From NCBI RefSeq assembly GCF_003605125.1, contig NZ_QPQT01000015.1, forward strand, positions 54,451 through 118,450: DNA of 64,000 nt, written 5' to 3'. The position numbers and the translations under genes are program-made. This document shows, piece after piece, positions 1 through 8,595 of the stretch. The stretch's first letter is position 1. Each line of letters begins with the position of its first letter. The notes under the pieces are model-generated. The model did no database searches. It saw nothing but the letters and a program-made list of their open reading frames with translations, and had not been told where the DNA came from. Origin of the DNA: Shewanella algidipiscicola. GTDB lineage: Bacteria; Pseudomonadota; Gammaproteobacteria; Enterobacterales; Shewanellaceae.

Positions 1-2
1 TG

Positions 3-1106
3 GATCGCTTAGGTACCGAAGTAAAAAATAGCACCAGTAACAGTATTCGCCTCACCTTACTATTATCATTGGCAGCGGTCGTTTTAGGCAGTGTAGCGTC
101 GTATGTGCTTACCATTTCGATAACCCGACCAATTAGCCAGGCCGTCGCCGCCGCGCGCCAATTAGCACAGGGAGATTTAACCATTGAAATCCAGAGTCGC
201 AATAAAGATGAAACTGGCATATTGATAGACTCAATACAGGAAACGGCAAGTAACCTACGTAATATGGTGACCACAATCTCATCTGCCAGTATTGAATTAG
301 CGACCGCCTCAGAAGAGCTGGCTGTCGTCACCGAACAATCGAGTCTTGGGGTGGTACAGCAACAGAGTGAAACCGACTCTGTCGCCACCGCCATGAATGA
401 GATGACGACGACTGTAAATGATGTCGCCCAAAATGCTGCAAGAGCCGCTGATGCCGCTAATCGGGCCGATAGCCAAGCAAATATCAGTCGTGATGAAGTA
501 GAGAAAACCATCATAGCTATCAGCGCCCTAGCTGATAGGGTTAATGAGTCATCTGAAAAATTGGGCGATGTTGTACTTGAAACCGCCAATATCGTAAAAA
601 TATTAGACGTCATCCGCGGCATCGCCGACCAAACCAACCTACTGGCACTTAATGCCGCAATTGAAGCCGCTCGCGCAGGAGAACAAGGTCGAGGGTTTGC
701 TGTGGTTGCCGATGAAGTGCGAACGCTGGCGCAGCGCACACAGCTCTCAACACAAGAAATTCAAAATATCATTGAACAATTGCAAGCAGGCACCCAAAGC
801 ACCGTACTCGTGATGCAACAAGGTAAAGATCAAGCCGCACTCAGCGTGGAACAAGCCAACAAAACCGGCAATGCTTTAGCCGTCATCACCCAAGCGGTAA
901 GAGTTATTAACGACATGAATATTCAGATCGCCAGTGCCTCAGAACAACAGACTTCGGTGGCAGATGAGATCAATCAAAATGTACTCAACGTTAAACGCAT
1001 CGCCGAAGAAAATGCCGTATCGGCCAATCAGACTAAAGGGTCAACCATAGAAATCGCTCAGCTGTCTGAGCAGCTAAAGCTGATGGTGAATCAATTTAAG
1101 GTGTAA
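3..1106 (+). CDS. Methyl-accepting chemotaxis protein (5' truncated by window edge)
   Basis: The reading frame is open from the first bases of the window, so the N-terminal sensor part lies outside. What remains begins with the last transmembrane helix (about nt 40-120), then a HAMP domain (TRPISQAV onward), then the long helical cytoplasmic domain. The conserved signalling hairpin is visible ([20 protein letters not shown]), which contacts CheA and CheW. Such receptors sit in the inner membrane and control the chemotaxis kinase. The ligand cannot be inferred because the sensor domain is missing. A terminator-like hairpin follows at 1191. Family assignment is very secure. Confidence 0.95.
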   Translation, partial: DRLGTEVKNSTSNSIRLTLLLSLAAVVLGSVASYVLTISITRPISQAVAAARQLAQGDLTIEIQSRNKDETGILIDSIQETASNLRNMVTTISSASIELATASEELAVVTEQSSLGVVQQQSETDSVATAMNEMTTTVNDVAQNAARAADAANRADSQANISRDEVEKTIIAISALADRVNESSEKLGDVVLETANIVKILDVIRGIADQTNLLALNAAIEAARAGEQGRGFAVVADEVRTLAQRTQLSTQEIQNIIEQLQAGTQSTVLVMQQGKDQAALSVEQANKTGNALAVITQAVRVINDMNIQIASASEQQTSVADEINQNVLNVKRIAEENAVSANQTKGSTIEIAQLSEQLKLMVNQFKV

Positions 1107-1190
1107 ACCTAGCCATGTAAGCGCTAAGCGTAACCAATTTGCACGACACCTTTGGACCATTGTAATAATCGACACCGTATTTTAACGGTC

Positions 1191-1229
1191 TGCCACATTC
1201 CTGCAAACGTAAGGGGATGTGGCATTTTG
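1191..1229 (+). terminator. Rho-independent terminator-like hairpin after the chemotaxis receptor
   Basis: TGCCACAT (1191-1198) pairs with ATGTGGCA (1217-1224), followed by TTTT. It lies 85 bases after the receptor stop, between convergent genes. Confidence 0.6.
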
Positions 1230-1295
1230 ATTAGGTGCTCTGGCTAATGTGATGCATTTCTCCATGTTCGCTTACTTTAATCTTGATTAAATAAC

Positions 1296-2174
1296 CTATT
1301 GGTTAGACCTAACACGCATAAAGCTGGCAAATCGAGGCACGCCATTACTGGTTACACCATAATATTTATAAGTCACGATACTGCCCAATACGGGAGGATT
1401 TCGCCGCTCGGCATCGGTCAGGCCAGACCCCAATTTAAAGCGAATTCCGCTGGGTGTTTCGACTTCTAATGCCCCAAGCATCCCCAGATACTTACCTTTG
1501 CCTTGATGATAACCGACCACCTCAGCCTCTGCGTCTTCATAGCGTTTCAGTTTTACCAGATCCTGATTACGACCTTGATGATAAAGAGCTGATTTTCGAT
1601 GAAGCATTAAGCCTTCACCCCCCTCTTTTATCACCTGAGTCAGGTGAGCATCTAACGCCACGGCGTTAGTAAATTGCCGCTGCACTATAACGACTAAATA
1701 TGGAGAAATATCGGTAAATTGTTTCTGTGCATAACCATAACGCATAGCAAATGGCTGTGCTAACTGTGGCACATCAAAGACCATAAACTTAACCTTGCGC
1801 CAGTCTGACTCATCGGGAGCACTTTGGCGAACTAGCGCTGAAATTTCATCGAAACGACCGTGTCCAATCCATAACTCACCGTCTAAGGGCTCATCAGGAA
1901 ACCCGTCAGTAAACCACATGGGGAGGTCGATCGGCCGACCGCTACGACTATACATGGCACTACCAGACCAAAATCCCCGAACGCCATCGAACTTTTCACT
2001 CACTAAGTACTCTGATATAGCAACTTGCGCCGTCATCGCTCCTGCATGCTGTAACTGCTGTGCAATGTTGGGTGGGGCTTGATGAGAGGTTGGATCAGCG
2101 TAAACGCTTGCTGCAAATAAGTAAGGCCCTAATAATAAGCCGCTTAAAATCAAACGATATAAAGAAAACACCAT
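1296..2174 (-). CDS. ligE: ATP-dependent DNA ligase with signal peptide (LigE type)
   Basis: Minimal ATP-dependent DNA ligase of 292 residues. Residues 1-26 form a signal peptide ending in a plausible signal peptidase I site (SVYA-DP), so the mature enzyme should act in the periplasm. Adenylation motif I is EKFDG with the lysine near residue 61. Motif III (ELWIGHGRFDEI), motif IV (EGLMLHR) and motif V (LVKLKRY) follow, then an OB-fold region. No zinc finger or BRCT domain is present, unlike the replicative NAD-dependent ligase LigA. The start is ATG with a strong Shine-Dalgarno (AGGAGGAG at 2177-2184). LigE enzymes have been linked to sealing extracellular DNA, in competence or biofilm; that role is inference here. 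Confidence 0.88.
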   Translation of the reverse strand: MVFSLYRLILSGLLLGPYLFAASVYADPTSHQAPPNIAQQLQHAGAMTAQVAISEYLVSEKFDGVRGFWSGSAMYSRSGRPIDLPMWFTDGFPDEPLDGELWIGHGRFDEISALVRQSAPDESDWRKVKFMVFDVPQLAQPFAMRYGYAQKQFTDISPYLVVIVQRQFTNAVALDAHLTQVIKEGGEGLMLHRKSALYHQGRNQDLVKLKRYEDAEAEVVGYHQGKGKYLGMLGALEVETPSGIRFKLGSGLTDAERRNPPVLGSIVTYKYYGVTSNGVPRFASFMRVRSNQ

Positions 2175-2512
2175 AAGCTCCTCCTTGAGCAGGGTGATGG
2201 TTCAATACTTCGAACAAATCACAATAAGTGTAGACTAATGGAGGTTAAGTTAAATGTTATCTACATAGCTAAGTCGCTCGATAAGGTTTATATCAGCGCC
2301 TAAAATGTGTCTTAATGTAGTGATTTGAACACAATGACTTTGGGTTAAGTCACTTTATTAGTGGTATCTTAATTAACTATAAATTGAATTTTAGCTGAAT
2401 CTTATTTGCAATTCGTTATCTCAAATAATTGATGTTGCATAACATATGTCGCAATTCGCTCACCTTATACAAGCTGTACTGAGCCAAACTCAGTTTTTTA
2501 CAATGGAATATT
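2175..2512. other. Divergent intergenic region, ligE / dgkA
   Basis: A 338-bp AT-rich spacer between divergent genes, which must hold both promoters. I see no convincing -35/-10 pair, operator palindrome or small ORF in it. A weak 6-bp inverted repeat (TGTAGA...TCTACA, about 2230-2263) is present. Confidence 0.4.
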
Positions 2513-2884
2513 ATGAAACCAGAAAATAATCACGGCATAAAACGTGTTTTTAGAGCTACGGGCTTTTCAATCCAAGGACTAAAACTTGCGTGGCGCTGTG
2601 AAGCGGCTTTCAGGCAGGAACTCGTGCTTGCACTATTTATGCTCCCAATTGCCACCTTCCTCGATGTATCGACAGTTGAACGCATCTTACTCATCATGAC
2701 ACTGTTTATAGTGTTAATTGTCGAGCTGTTAAACTCAGCCATTGAAGCTGTAGTCGACCGTATCGGCGATGAAATCCACCCCTTAAGCGGTCAAGCAAAA
2801 GATATAGCCTCTGCCGCAGTATTTCTCAGCCTATTATTGTGTGGCATCACTTGGATGATGATCATCTGGCCATTACTCTATTAA
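2513..2884 (+). CDS. dgkA: Diacylglycerol kinase
   Basis: Small integral membrane kinase of 123 residues, the usual family size. It phosphorylates diacylglycerol to phosphatidic acid, recycling the diacylglycerol left by transfer of phosphoglycerol head groups. Three transmembrane segments can be seen (about 35-50, 55-72 and 98-120). The family signature ELLNSAIEAVVDR holds the catalytic Glu near 71 and the metal-binding Glu near 78, and an N-terminal amphipathic region (RVFRATGFSIQGLK) is as expected. It is transcribed alone, divergent from ligE. Assignment is secure. Confidence 0.95.
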   Translation: MKPENNHGIKRVFRATGFSIQGLKLAWRCEAAFRQELVLALFMLPIATFLDVSTVERILLIMTLFIVLIVELLNSAIEAVVDRIGDEIHPLSGQAKDIASAAVFLSLLLCGITWMMIIWPLLY

Positions 2885-3143
2885 TTAATAAAAACAAATC
2901 TGTAACTTAAAATTAATCATATCAAGGTTTGCTCTGTTCGCTATCTGATGAGCCCAGTTCAGGAACAGCAAGGCTCACGCCCTTATTACAGTAGGTGGGT
3001 AAGCGCTTAGGGCGAGCATCCACGGTTACCTCAGATTATAGAAAAAACAGCTGTTCTACACATTTTTTGATACAAATCATTTAACAAATACGGTAACCTG
3101 CTAAACTTGTTAGCACATATAAAAGGCTAACACAATACAATCA

Positions 3144-4082
3144 GTGACTTATAATAAGTATGATTTAACGGGGTATTTTTTGGCTTACAAACTCTTACCA
3201 TTACTGACGTTGGCCGTTCTCAGCACCTCTGCTTTAGCGAGTGAAGGAGACTCCCAGGTCACAGTACCATCAAAAATGGAGCAGGATAAAACCGTGATCC
3301 GAATTGGTGGCTTTTATTCTAATTCCAATTCCACTATGGATGTCACTGATCCCCTATTAGGCAATAACTTTAAGCTTGATTTTGAAGAAGATCTTAATTT
3401 AGATGAGTCTCAGTTCCTGCCTTTTTTTGAAATACAGTATCATTTTAATGCCAAGCACCGCATTTACGCCGATTGGAAACAGTTACATCGTAATGCCGAA
3501 GTCAAAAAGCTGACCGTTCCGTTTCAAGTGACACTGGACGACCAAATTTATAATGTGCAAGCCGGTGCTAACCTAGAAACCACACTCAACATTGATATTG
3601 CACGGATCGGTTATGGCTATAACTTTTATCAAGGCAATAACTACAACTTTGGTCTCTCCCTTGGTGTTCATACCATGTTCATCAAAACTGCATTCAATGG
3701 TGATATTGGCGTCTGTCTTAAGGGCGATAGCGTACAACAATGCAGTGATGCCAATCCTCGCTACGTGGATGAAGAAGTAACCGCCCCATTGCCCGATATA
3801 GGTTTATATGCCGACTATGAGTTTATTCCAGGGTTTAAACTCAATGCTCACGCGCAATATTTTTATATCGAACTCGATGATATCAAAGGTAGCCTTGTGG
3901 ATATTCGTGCCGGATTAGAAGCGAAGATCAGCGATAATTGGCACATGACAGCGGCATTTAATTACTATAAAGTCGATGTAGATTTCGACAGTAATGTGGC
4001 CCAATCAGATATCAAGGTCGCAAATTACAACCTTTATTACAGCTTTATCGGCCCCATGCTTTCAGTTAGCTACCATTTTTAA
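3144..4082 (+). CDS. Outer-membrane beta-barrel protein of unknown function
   Basis: A secreted protein of about 300 residues. After a signal peptide ending LSTSALAS the sequence alternates hydrophobic and polar residues with frequent aromatics and ends in YHF, the C-terminal aromatic typical of Bam-inserted barrels. A loop with two cysteines (GVCLKGDSVQQCSDANP) may form a disulfide outside the cell. I cannot name a subfamily, and neither porin nor lipid A-modifying motifs are evident. The longest frame starts at GTG 3144, but TTG at 3180 gives a cleaner signal peptide (MAYKLLPLLTLAVL). The gene stands alone. Barrel topology is well supported; function unknown. Confidence 0.75.
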   Translation: MTYNKYDLTGYFLAYKLLPLLTLAVLSTSALASEGDSQVTVPSKMEQDKTVIRIGGFYSNSNSTMDVTDPLLGNNFKLDFEEDLNLDESQFLPFFEIQYHFNAKHRIYADWKQLHRNAEVKKLTVPFQVTLDDQIYNVQAGANLETTLNIDIARIGYGYNFYQGNNYNFGLSLGVHTMFIKTAFNGDIGVCLKGDSVQQCSDANPRYVDEEVTAPLPDIGLYADYEFIPGFKLNAHAQYFYIELDDIKGSLVDIRAGLEAKISDNWHMTAAFNYYKVDVDFDSNVAQSDIKVANYNLYYSFIGPMLSVSYHF

Positions 4083-4195
4083 CAACACATCAACTCGTCA
4101 CTCAAGCACCACTGACTAAGGTCCGCCAATAGTACTAAGTAGCATCTCTAAGCTAGCTCATTGAACATTCGCTTACATCAATACCTAGCGAATGC

Positions 4196-5422
4196 TCAGC
4201 CATAAAAATGATAACAGACCCAAATCGCCGCACAGATCCCAGCAATATCGGCAGTCAAGCCACACACTAATGCATGACGTCCATTGCGAATACCGACAGC
4301 ACCAAAATATACTGCTAATACATAGAAAGTGGTCTCTGTACTGCCTTGCAGAATCGCAGCAAGCCGCCCTGCAAAAGAGTCTACGCCATGGTGCTGCATG
4401 GTTTCTAACATCATAGCGCGTGCGCCCGACCCGCTAAAAGGTTTCATTATCGCCGTAGGTAAGGCATCGATAAATCGAGTATCACCATTAAATAGATTGA
4501 CGAGGGCAGCAATCAGACTGAGTAAATAATCCAGCGCACCGGATGCTCTTAGTAAGGCAATCGCTAATAGCATGGCCAGAAGATAAGGAATAAGCTTTAT
4601 CGATTGCTCAAACCCTTCCTTAGCACCGCTGACAAATTCATCATACACCGCGACCTTCCGCAGACCGGCAATGATAATAAAGCTGAAAATCAATAATAAT
4701 AAGATGCCGTTGCCTAGCCCTGTCGACAGCTCACCAATCGCGGTGACACTTAAGCTACCAAGATAAAATATCAACGCTGAGATCATGGCGAAAAATAATG
4801 CACCGTAACCCAAAATCACACTGTTAAGTAACGAAATACGCTGAAAACAAGCCACCACTAATACCCCGACTAAGGTGGAGGCGCAGGTCGCTAATAGTAT
4901 AGGTAAAAAGATATCGGCAGGAGCCGCCGCCCCTTGCTGCGCCCGATACAGAAAGACCGTTACTGGCACTAAGGTGACCGAGGAGGTATTAAGTACTAAA
5001 AACAGGATCTGAGCATTGGTCGCTACCGCTTTATCAGGATTAAGTGTTTGCAGATCTTGCATCGCTTTGAGACCCAATGGGGTCGCAGCGTTATCCAGCC
5101 CTAATACATTAGCAGTCAGGTTCATTGTCACGCTGCCGAAAGCCGGATGCCCCTTAGGCACCTCTGGCATTAAGCGGCGTAATAATGGCTCGAATAATGA
5201 GGAAAGCGCAGCCACAACCCCCGCTTTTTCTCCCACACGCATCAAACCCATCCAGAGTGATAACACCCCAATTAAACCTAATGCAATTTCCGCGGCCAAT
5301 TTCGCACTGGCAAACAGCGCATCAACCGCATCTGATAACAGATGCCACTCCCCTTGAAATAACCCGATGATGATCGCCAGTAACGAGATAGCAAAGAAAA
5401 CAAACCAGATGCGATTAAGCAC
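4196..5422 (-). CDS. Fused SpmA-SpmB-type membrane protein (nucleoside-recognition Gate domains)
   Basis: Polytopic inner-membrane protein of 408 residues. The N-terminal half resembles spore maturation protein SpmA (motif LTANVLGLDNAATPLGLKAM near 100-120) and the C-terminal half resembles SpmB (motif TAIMKPFSGSGARAMM near 325-340, then STETTFYVLAVYFGAVGIR). In Bacillus these are two genes needed for spore core dehydration. Here they are one chain in a gammaproteobacterium that does not sporulate, so the spore name describes the family, not the job; transport is suspected for such Gate-domain proteins. The start is GTG with Shine-Dalgarno GAGGAG seven bases upstream. It is divergent from rsmF. 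Family assignment is confident; function unknown. Confidence 0.87.
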   Translation of the reverse strand: MLNRIWFVFFAISLLAIIIGLFQGEWHLLSDAVDALFASAKLAAEIALGLIGVLSLWMGLMRVGEKAGVVAALSSLFEPLLRRLMPEVPKGHPAFGSVTMNLTANVLGLDNAATPLGLKAMQDLQTLNPDKAVATNAQILFLVLNTSSVTLVPVTVFLYRAQQGAAAPADIFLPILLATCASTLVGVLVVACFQRISLLNSVILGYGALFFAMISALIFYLGSLSVTAIGELSTGLGNGILLLLIFSFIIIAGLRKVAVYDEFVSGAKEGFEQSIKLIPYLLAMLLAIALLRASGALDYLLSLIAALVNLFNGDTRFIDALPTAIMKPFSGSGARAMMLETMQHHGVDSFAGRLAAILQGSTETTFYVLAVYFGAVGIRNGRHALVCGLTADIAGICAAIWVCYHFYG

Positions 5423-5469
5423 AAAAACTCCTCTTTGACCTAGGTTTAACTAAGGCCTAACTAGCGATG

Positions 5470-5478
5470 TGATATACT
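5470..5478 (+). promoter_or_regulatory. Extended -10 promoter candidate for rsmF
   Basis: TGATATACT fits the extended -10 form TGnTATAnT and lies 32 bases before the rsmF ATG. No good -35 hexamer sits at the usual distance, which extended -10 promoters tolerate. Confidence 0.45.
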
Positions 5479-5509
5479 GCCTGACAACAATATCTGCTTT
5501 TTCCTTCTT

Positions 5510-6958
5510 ATGGTTCAACTAAATCAAAATTTTATCAATAGCATAGCTAAAGATATGCCCGAACATCTATCGATGGAAGATTTTATCGCCTACAGCGATA
5601 AGCCGTTAAGACCATCGATTCGGGTTAATACCTTAAAAATATCGGCGGGTCACTTTGTCGCCTTAATGCAGCCTAAAGGCTGGCAGTTTGAACCTATCCC
5701 TTGGTCTGATGCCGGCTTTTGGATCACCGTGAATGACGATGTGCAATTGGGCAATACCATCGAACATATTCAGGGACTATTTTATATCCAAGAAGCCAGC
5801 TCTATGTTGCCTCCCCATGCGTTATTTCCAACGCCCATCGATGCACCGCAAGACTTAACCTTGTTGGATATGGCCTCAGCCCCAGGCTCTAAAACAACCC
5901 AGCTTGCCGCCATGATGCATAATCAAGGCCTACTGGTTGCCAATGAATACTCATCGAGCCGAGTAAAAGTACTGCACGCCAACGTATTACGCATGGGCGT
6001 AAAAAATACAGCCCTCACCCATTTTGATGCGCGGGTATTTGGCGAATACCTCTATGACACATTCGATGCCATTTTACTCGACGCGCCATGCAGCGGTGAA
6101 GGCACGGTCCGAAAAGATCCCGAGGCCTTAAAACATTGGGATTTTGCCGAGATTGAAGCCATCGCTAATACTCAGGTTGATCTAATCGAATCCGCTTTTC
6201 TGGCATTAAAAACTGGTGGGTCACTTGTCTATTCGACCTGTACACTCAATCGCACCGAAAATCAGCAGGTGTGTCTACATCTGCAGCAGCGTTACCCCGA
6301 CGCCGTGCACTTTGAGTCACTCGCCAACCTGTTTCCTGATGCGCATAAGGCGTGTACCGAAGAGGGGTTTTTACATGTTTGGCCACAGATTTATGACAGC
6401 GAAGGCTTCTTTATCGCCAAGATCACCAAAATTGCCGATATTGAACGCGCAGTAGAGCAGCCTAAAGCGCAAAAGAATTTTCCGTTTACGCAGGCCACTA
6501 ATAAATCCCTTAAGGCCCTTGAAGATTACTTTCAATCGACGTTCGACATTAACCTGTCCGAACATGGCGTTGTGATGCAGCGTGACGATGAATATTGGTT
6601 ATTCCCGCGCAATATCATGCCACTAATTGGCAAGATCCGTTTTCAACGCATCGGTTTAAAGTTGGCTGATACACTCAAAAAAGGCTTTAAGGTTCGTCAT
6701 GAAGCCATAGTGGCATTAGCTGATGCCAGTAAGAGTATCGCCTTAGATGAAAGCCAAGCCAGCAGTTATCTTATGGGGCGAGACATTATGTTACCCACCA
6801 AAACCACACCACAAGGCGAGCAACTCGTCAGCTATCATCAGGCCAATTTAGGTCTCGTTAAACACCTTGGCACTAAATTGAAAAACAGCTTACCTCGGGA
6901 CTTGGTCAAAGATAAAATTTCCCCATCATTAAGCACTTATCCGGCACCCAAAAGTTAA
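5510..6958 (+). CDS. rsmF: 16S rRNA (cytosine-1407-C5)-methyltransferase RsmF
   Basis: RsmF/YebU-type m5C methyltransferase of 482 residues. It methylates C1407 in helix 44 of 16S rRNA on the 30S subunit. The SAM-binding region holds LDMASAPGSKTTQLA (near 119-133). The two catalytic cysteines are in DAPCSGEG (Cys about 194) and VYSTCTL (Cys about 244). The C-terminal part has the PUA-like extension that distinguishes RsmF from the shorter RsmB. The start is ATG following the extended -10 element. The 470-bp stretch after it is non-coding. Assignment is confident from motifs and length. Confidence 0.93.
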   Translation: MVQLNQNFINSIAKDMPEHLSMEDFIAYSDKPLRPSIRVNTLKISAGHFVALMQPKGWQFEPIPWSDAGFWITVNDDVQLGNTIEHIQGLFYIQEASSMLPPHALFPTPIDAPQDLTLLDMASAPGSKTTQLAAMMHNQGLLVANEYSSSRVKVLHANVLRMGVKNTALTHFDARVFGEYLYDTFDAILLDAPCSGEGTVRKDPEALKHWDFAEIEAIANTQVDLIESAFLALKTGGSLVYSTCTLNRTENQQVCLHLQQRYPDAVHFESLANLFPDAHKACTEEGFLHVWPQIYDSEGFFIAKITKIADIERAVEQPKAQKNFPFTQATNKSLKALEDYFQSTFDINLSEHGVVMQRDDEYWLFPRNIMPLIGKIRFQRIGLKLADTLKKGFKVRHEAIVALADASKSIALDESQASSYLMGRDIMLPTKTTPQGEQLVSYHQANLGLVKHLGTKLKNSLPRDLVKDKISPSLSTYPAPKS

Positions 6959-7080
6959 TCATTAGGATGTAGGCTGGTGATGCCGACCACCGTGTAACAT
7001 TTGCTTACAATTAAGGTAGCGCTCAATGTAGACAAATTCGGCAGCATGCTCAACCTTGACTACACTAAAAGCCTGAGAAG

Positions 7081-7173
7081 TATTTAGAGACCCTCTCAAA
7101 CAGTAGCGCACGGCTCTGCAAAGAGCCATTCCCCTAGACCCAGAACAATTGGAATAGTTTTGGGTCTTTTTTT
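7081..7173 (+). ncRNA. Candidate small RNA ending in a strong intrinsic terminator
   Basis: Two consecutive hairpins lie about 120-180 bases past the rsmF stop. The first is GGCTCT-GCAA-AGAGCC (7112-7127), with a GNRA tetraloop. The second pairs AGACCCAGAAC (7136-7146) with GTTTTGGGTCT (7157-7167) and runs into seven T. A weak promoter-like pair precedes it (TTGACT 7056-7061, TATTTA 7081-7086, 19-bp spacing). This is the layout of a Hfq-type small RNA, but it could also be only the 3' untranslated region and terminator of rsmF. I do not recognise a named family. Confidence 0.4.
7136..7173 (+). terminator. Strong rho-independent terminator
   Basis: An 11-bp stem (AGACCCAGAAC / GTTTTGGGTCT, one G-U pair) with a 10-base loop, followed by seven T. 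Confidence 0.85.
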
Positions 7174-7273
7174 ATCTGTTATTTGATATAACCTGTGGTG
7201 ATTATCATCAGCTCAACACCCATACTCCCAAACCAAAAGTGTTATGACACAATCACTAACACAACCCATCACA

Positions 7274-7340
7274 GCCATAAGCCATAAGCCATAAGCCATA
7301 AGCCATAAGCCATAAGCCATAAGCCATAAGCCATAAGCCA
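7274..7340. repeat. 7-bp tandem repeat (GCCATAA)n
   Basis: Nine perfect GCCATAA units plus a partial tenth (GCCA). The array is non-coding, lies about 90 bases beyond the tatD stop, and has no spacers, so it is a minisatellite rather than CRISPR. Copy number is likely to vary between strains. Confidence 0.95.
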
Positions 7341-7428
7341 GCACATTAAAACAAGGTAGTGAGAGTTTGTCTTAGGAGTTTGTCTTAGGATTTTGGCTCC
7401 CAATTACGATTCAGTGTCGATATCAGTA

Positions 7429-8220
7429 CTACTCGCGCTTAGCTAATTTGGCGGCATCTTTAAATAAATTGAAGAAGTTTGTCGTTGTATAATCGGCTAA
7501 CGCCTCAAAAGACTCGCCTCGAAGTTCAGCCACAAATTCGGCCACATCACGAACATATGCGGGTTGATTTTCTTGCCCACGATGTGGCACTGGCGCCAAA
7601 TAAGGGGCATCGGTCTCAACTAATAAACGATCTTTAGGGACTTTACGAATAACCGTCCGTAAATCACCGGCATTTTTAAACGTCACTATGCCGGATACAG
7701 AAATATAAAAGCCTAAATCGATGGCCGCCTTGGCCATCTCCCAATTTTCAGTAAAACAATGTAATACCCCACCGACCTTATCGGCATGGCCTGCTTTCAG
7801 TAAGGCGATAGTATCTTCTCTGGCATCGCGAGTATGCACAATCAGCGGTTTATCCACTTCAACCGCCAGCGCAATTTGTTGTTCAAAGCATGATAACTGC
7901 AGCGCTTTCGTGTCATCGGCGTAAAAATAATCTAGCCCTGTTTCACCAATCGCTACCACCTTAGGATCCTTAATATATTCATAAAGCTGAGCAGTATCCA
8001 ATCCCTCTTTTACATCTAAGGGGTGCACTCCAGCAGACAAGAATATTTGCTCAAAATCGGCCATTTTGGCTTGCATCTGGGTGAAGCCTTGTTGGCGCAC
8101 ATTGACACACAAAAAGTATTCAACACCACGCGCTTTAGCCTGGGCAATAATATGTTGCAAAGAGGCTTGATCGGGAGCAGCCTTGAGGCGATCGAGATGA
8201 CAGTGAGAATCGATGAGCAC
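7429..8220 (-). CDS. TatD-family metal-dependent hydrolase (YcfH type)
   Basis: TatD-family deoxyribonuclease-like hydrolase of 263 residues from GTG 8220. Metal ligands are visible in order: DSHCHLD at the N-terminus, GETGLDYFY, HTRDA, HCF and ETDAPYLAP. The family hydrolyses phosphodiesters, with 3'-5' exonuclease or D-aminoacyl-tRNA activity shown for relatives. The frame extends upstream to TTG 8244, but the motif that normally sits at residues 2-8 (LIDSHCHLD) argues for GTG 8220. It is last in the pabC-mltG-tmk-holB-pilZ-tatD run, the same neighbourhood as ycfH in E. coli and as tatD beside pilZ in Pseudomonas. Confidence 0.9.
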   Translation of the reverse strand: MLIDSHCHLDRLKAAPDQASLQHIIAQAKARGVEYFLCVNVRQQGFTQMQAKMADFEQIFLSAGVHPLDVKEGLDTAQLYEYIKDPKVVAIGETGLDYFYADDTKALQLSCFEQQIALAVEVDKPLIVHTRDAREDTIALLKAGHADKVGGVLHCFTENWEMAKAAIDLGFYISVSGIVTFKNAGDLRTVIRKVPKDRLLVETDAPYLAPVPHRGQENQPAYVRDVAEFVAELRGESFEALADYTTTNFFNLFKDAAKLAKRE

Positions 8221-8266
8221 GCTTATAATCCAAGTAAACAACAAAAAGGACGCAAAGGATACCGAG

Positions 8267-8593
8267 CTACATGGTGCAGGTCAAATCACTCGAGGAGAGT
8301 TCTCGGGCAAGTAGGTTCTCAATATGGTGCTTATGGGTCGAGGCATCTGAGATGATTTTAACCCCAATACCTGCAGGCCTTCCGCCAGAGGCTCCTAGAG
8401 GGTTAATCCACACCACAAGACCTTGAAACTCCATCTTAGTCGTCAACCCTGGAAGTTGGTAAACAATGGATAACTCTTGGCCTAAATAGTGGCTCTCTGT
8501 CGTGGCGACAAACAAGCCAGCAGGCTGAATAAACGGCATGTAAGCTCGGTACAATTGGTGTAAAGTATCAAAATTAACCACGAGGTCGACCAT
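8267..8593 (-). CDS. pilZ: Type IV pilus assembly protein PilZ
   Basis: Short PilZ-domain protein of 108 residues resembling the founding PilZ of Pseudomonas aeruginosa, including an AYMPF motif near the start, a VVWINPLGA strand, RPAGIGV, and a C-terminal TCTM. The c-di-GMP-binding signature of typical PilZ domains (RxxxR plus D/NxSxxG) is absent, as in true PilZ, which acts through protein contacts in type IV pilus biogenesis. It starts two bases after the holB stop, so translation is probably coupled. The gene order holB-pilZ-tatD matches that in pseudomonads, which strengthens the name. Confidence 0.9.
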   Translation of the reverse strand: MVDLVVNFDTLHQLYRAYMPFIQPAGLFVATTESHYLGQELSIVYQLPGLTTKMEFQGLVVWINPLGASGGRPAGIGVKIISDASTHKHHIENLLARELSSSDLTCTM

Positions 8594-8595
8594 AA

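Larger units (their letters stand above)
6959..7428. other. Non-coding region between rsmF and tatD
   Basis: A 470-bp region without a credible ORF. It holds a structured, terminator-ended element (7081-7173), a 7-bp tandem repeat (7274-7340) and a 13-bp tandem duplication (GAGTTTGTCTTAG at 7363-7375 and 7376-7388). Confidence 0.7.

Noticed and set aside
1795..2082. 95-codon plus-strand ORF inside ligE
   Set aside because: It is the antisense shadow of a clearly real ligase gene.
2331..2350. CRP-like site before dgkA (GTGATTTGAACAC)
   Set aside because: Spacing between the half-sites does not fit TGTGA-N6-TCACA.
4196..5422. Evidence of sporulation
   Set aside because: Only the SpmA/SpmB-type fusion is present and such homologues occur widely outside spore formers.
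7274..7340. CRISPR-like array
   Set aside because: Units are 7 bp, contiguous and without spacers, and no cas gene is present. It is a simple tandem repeat.
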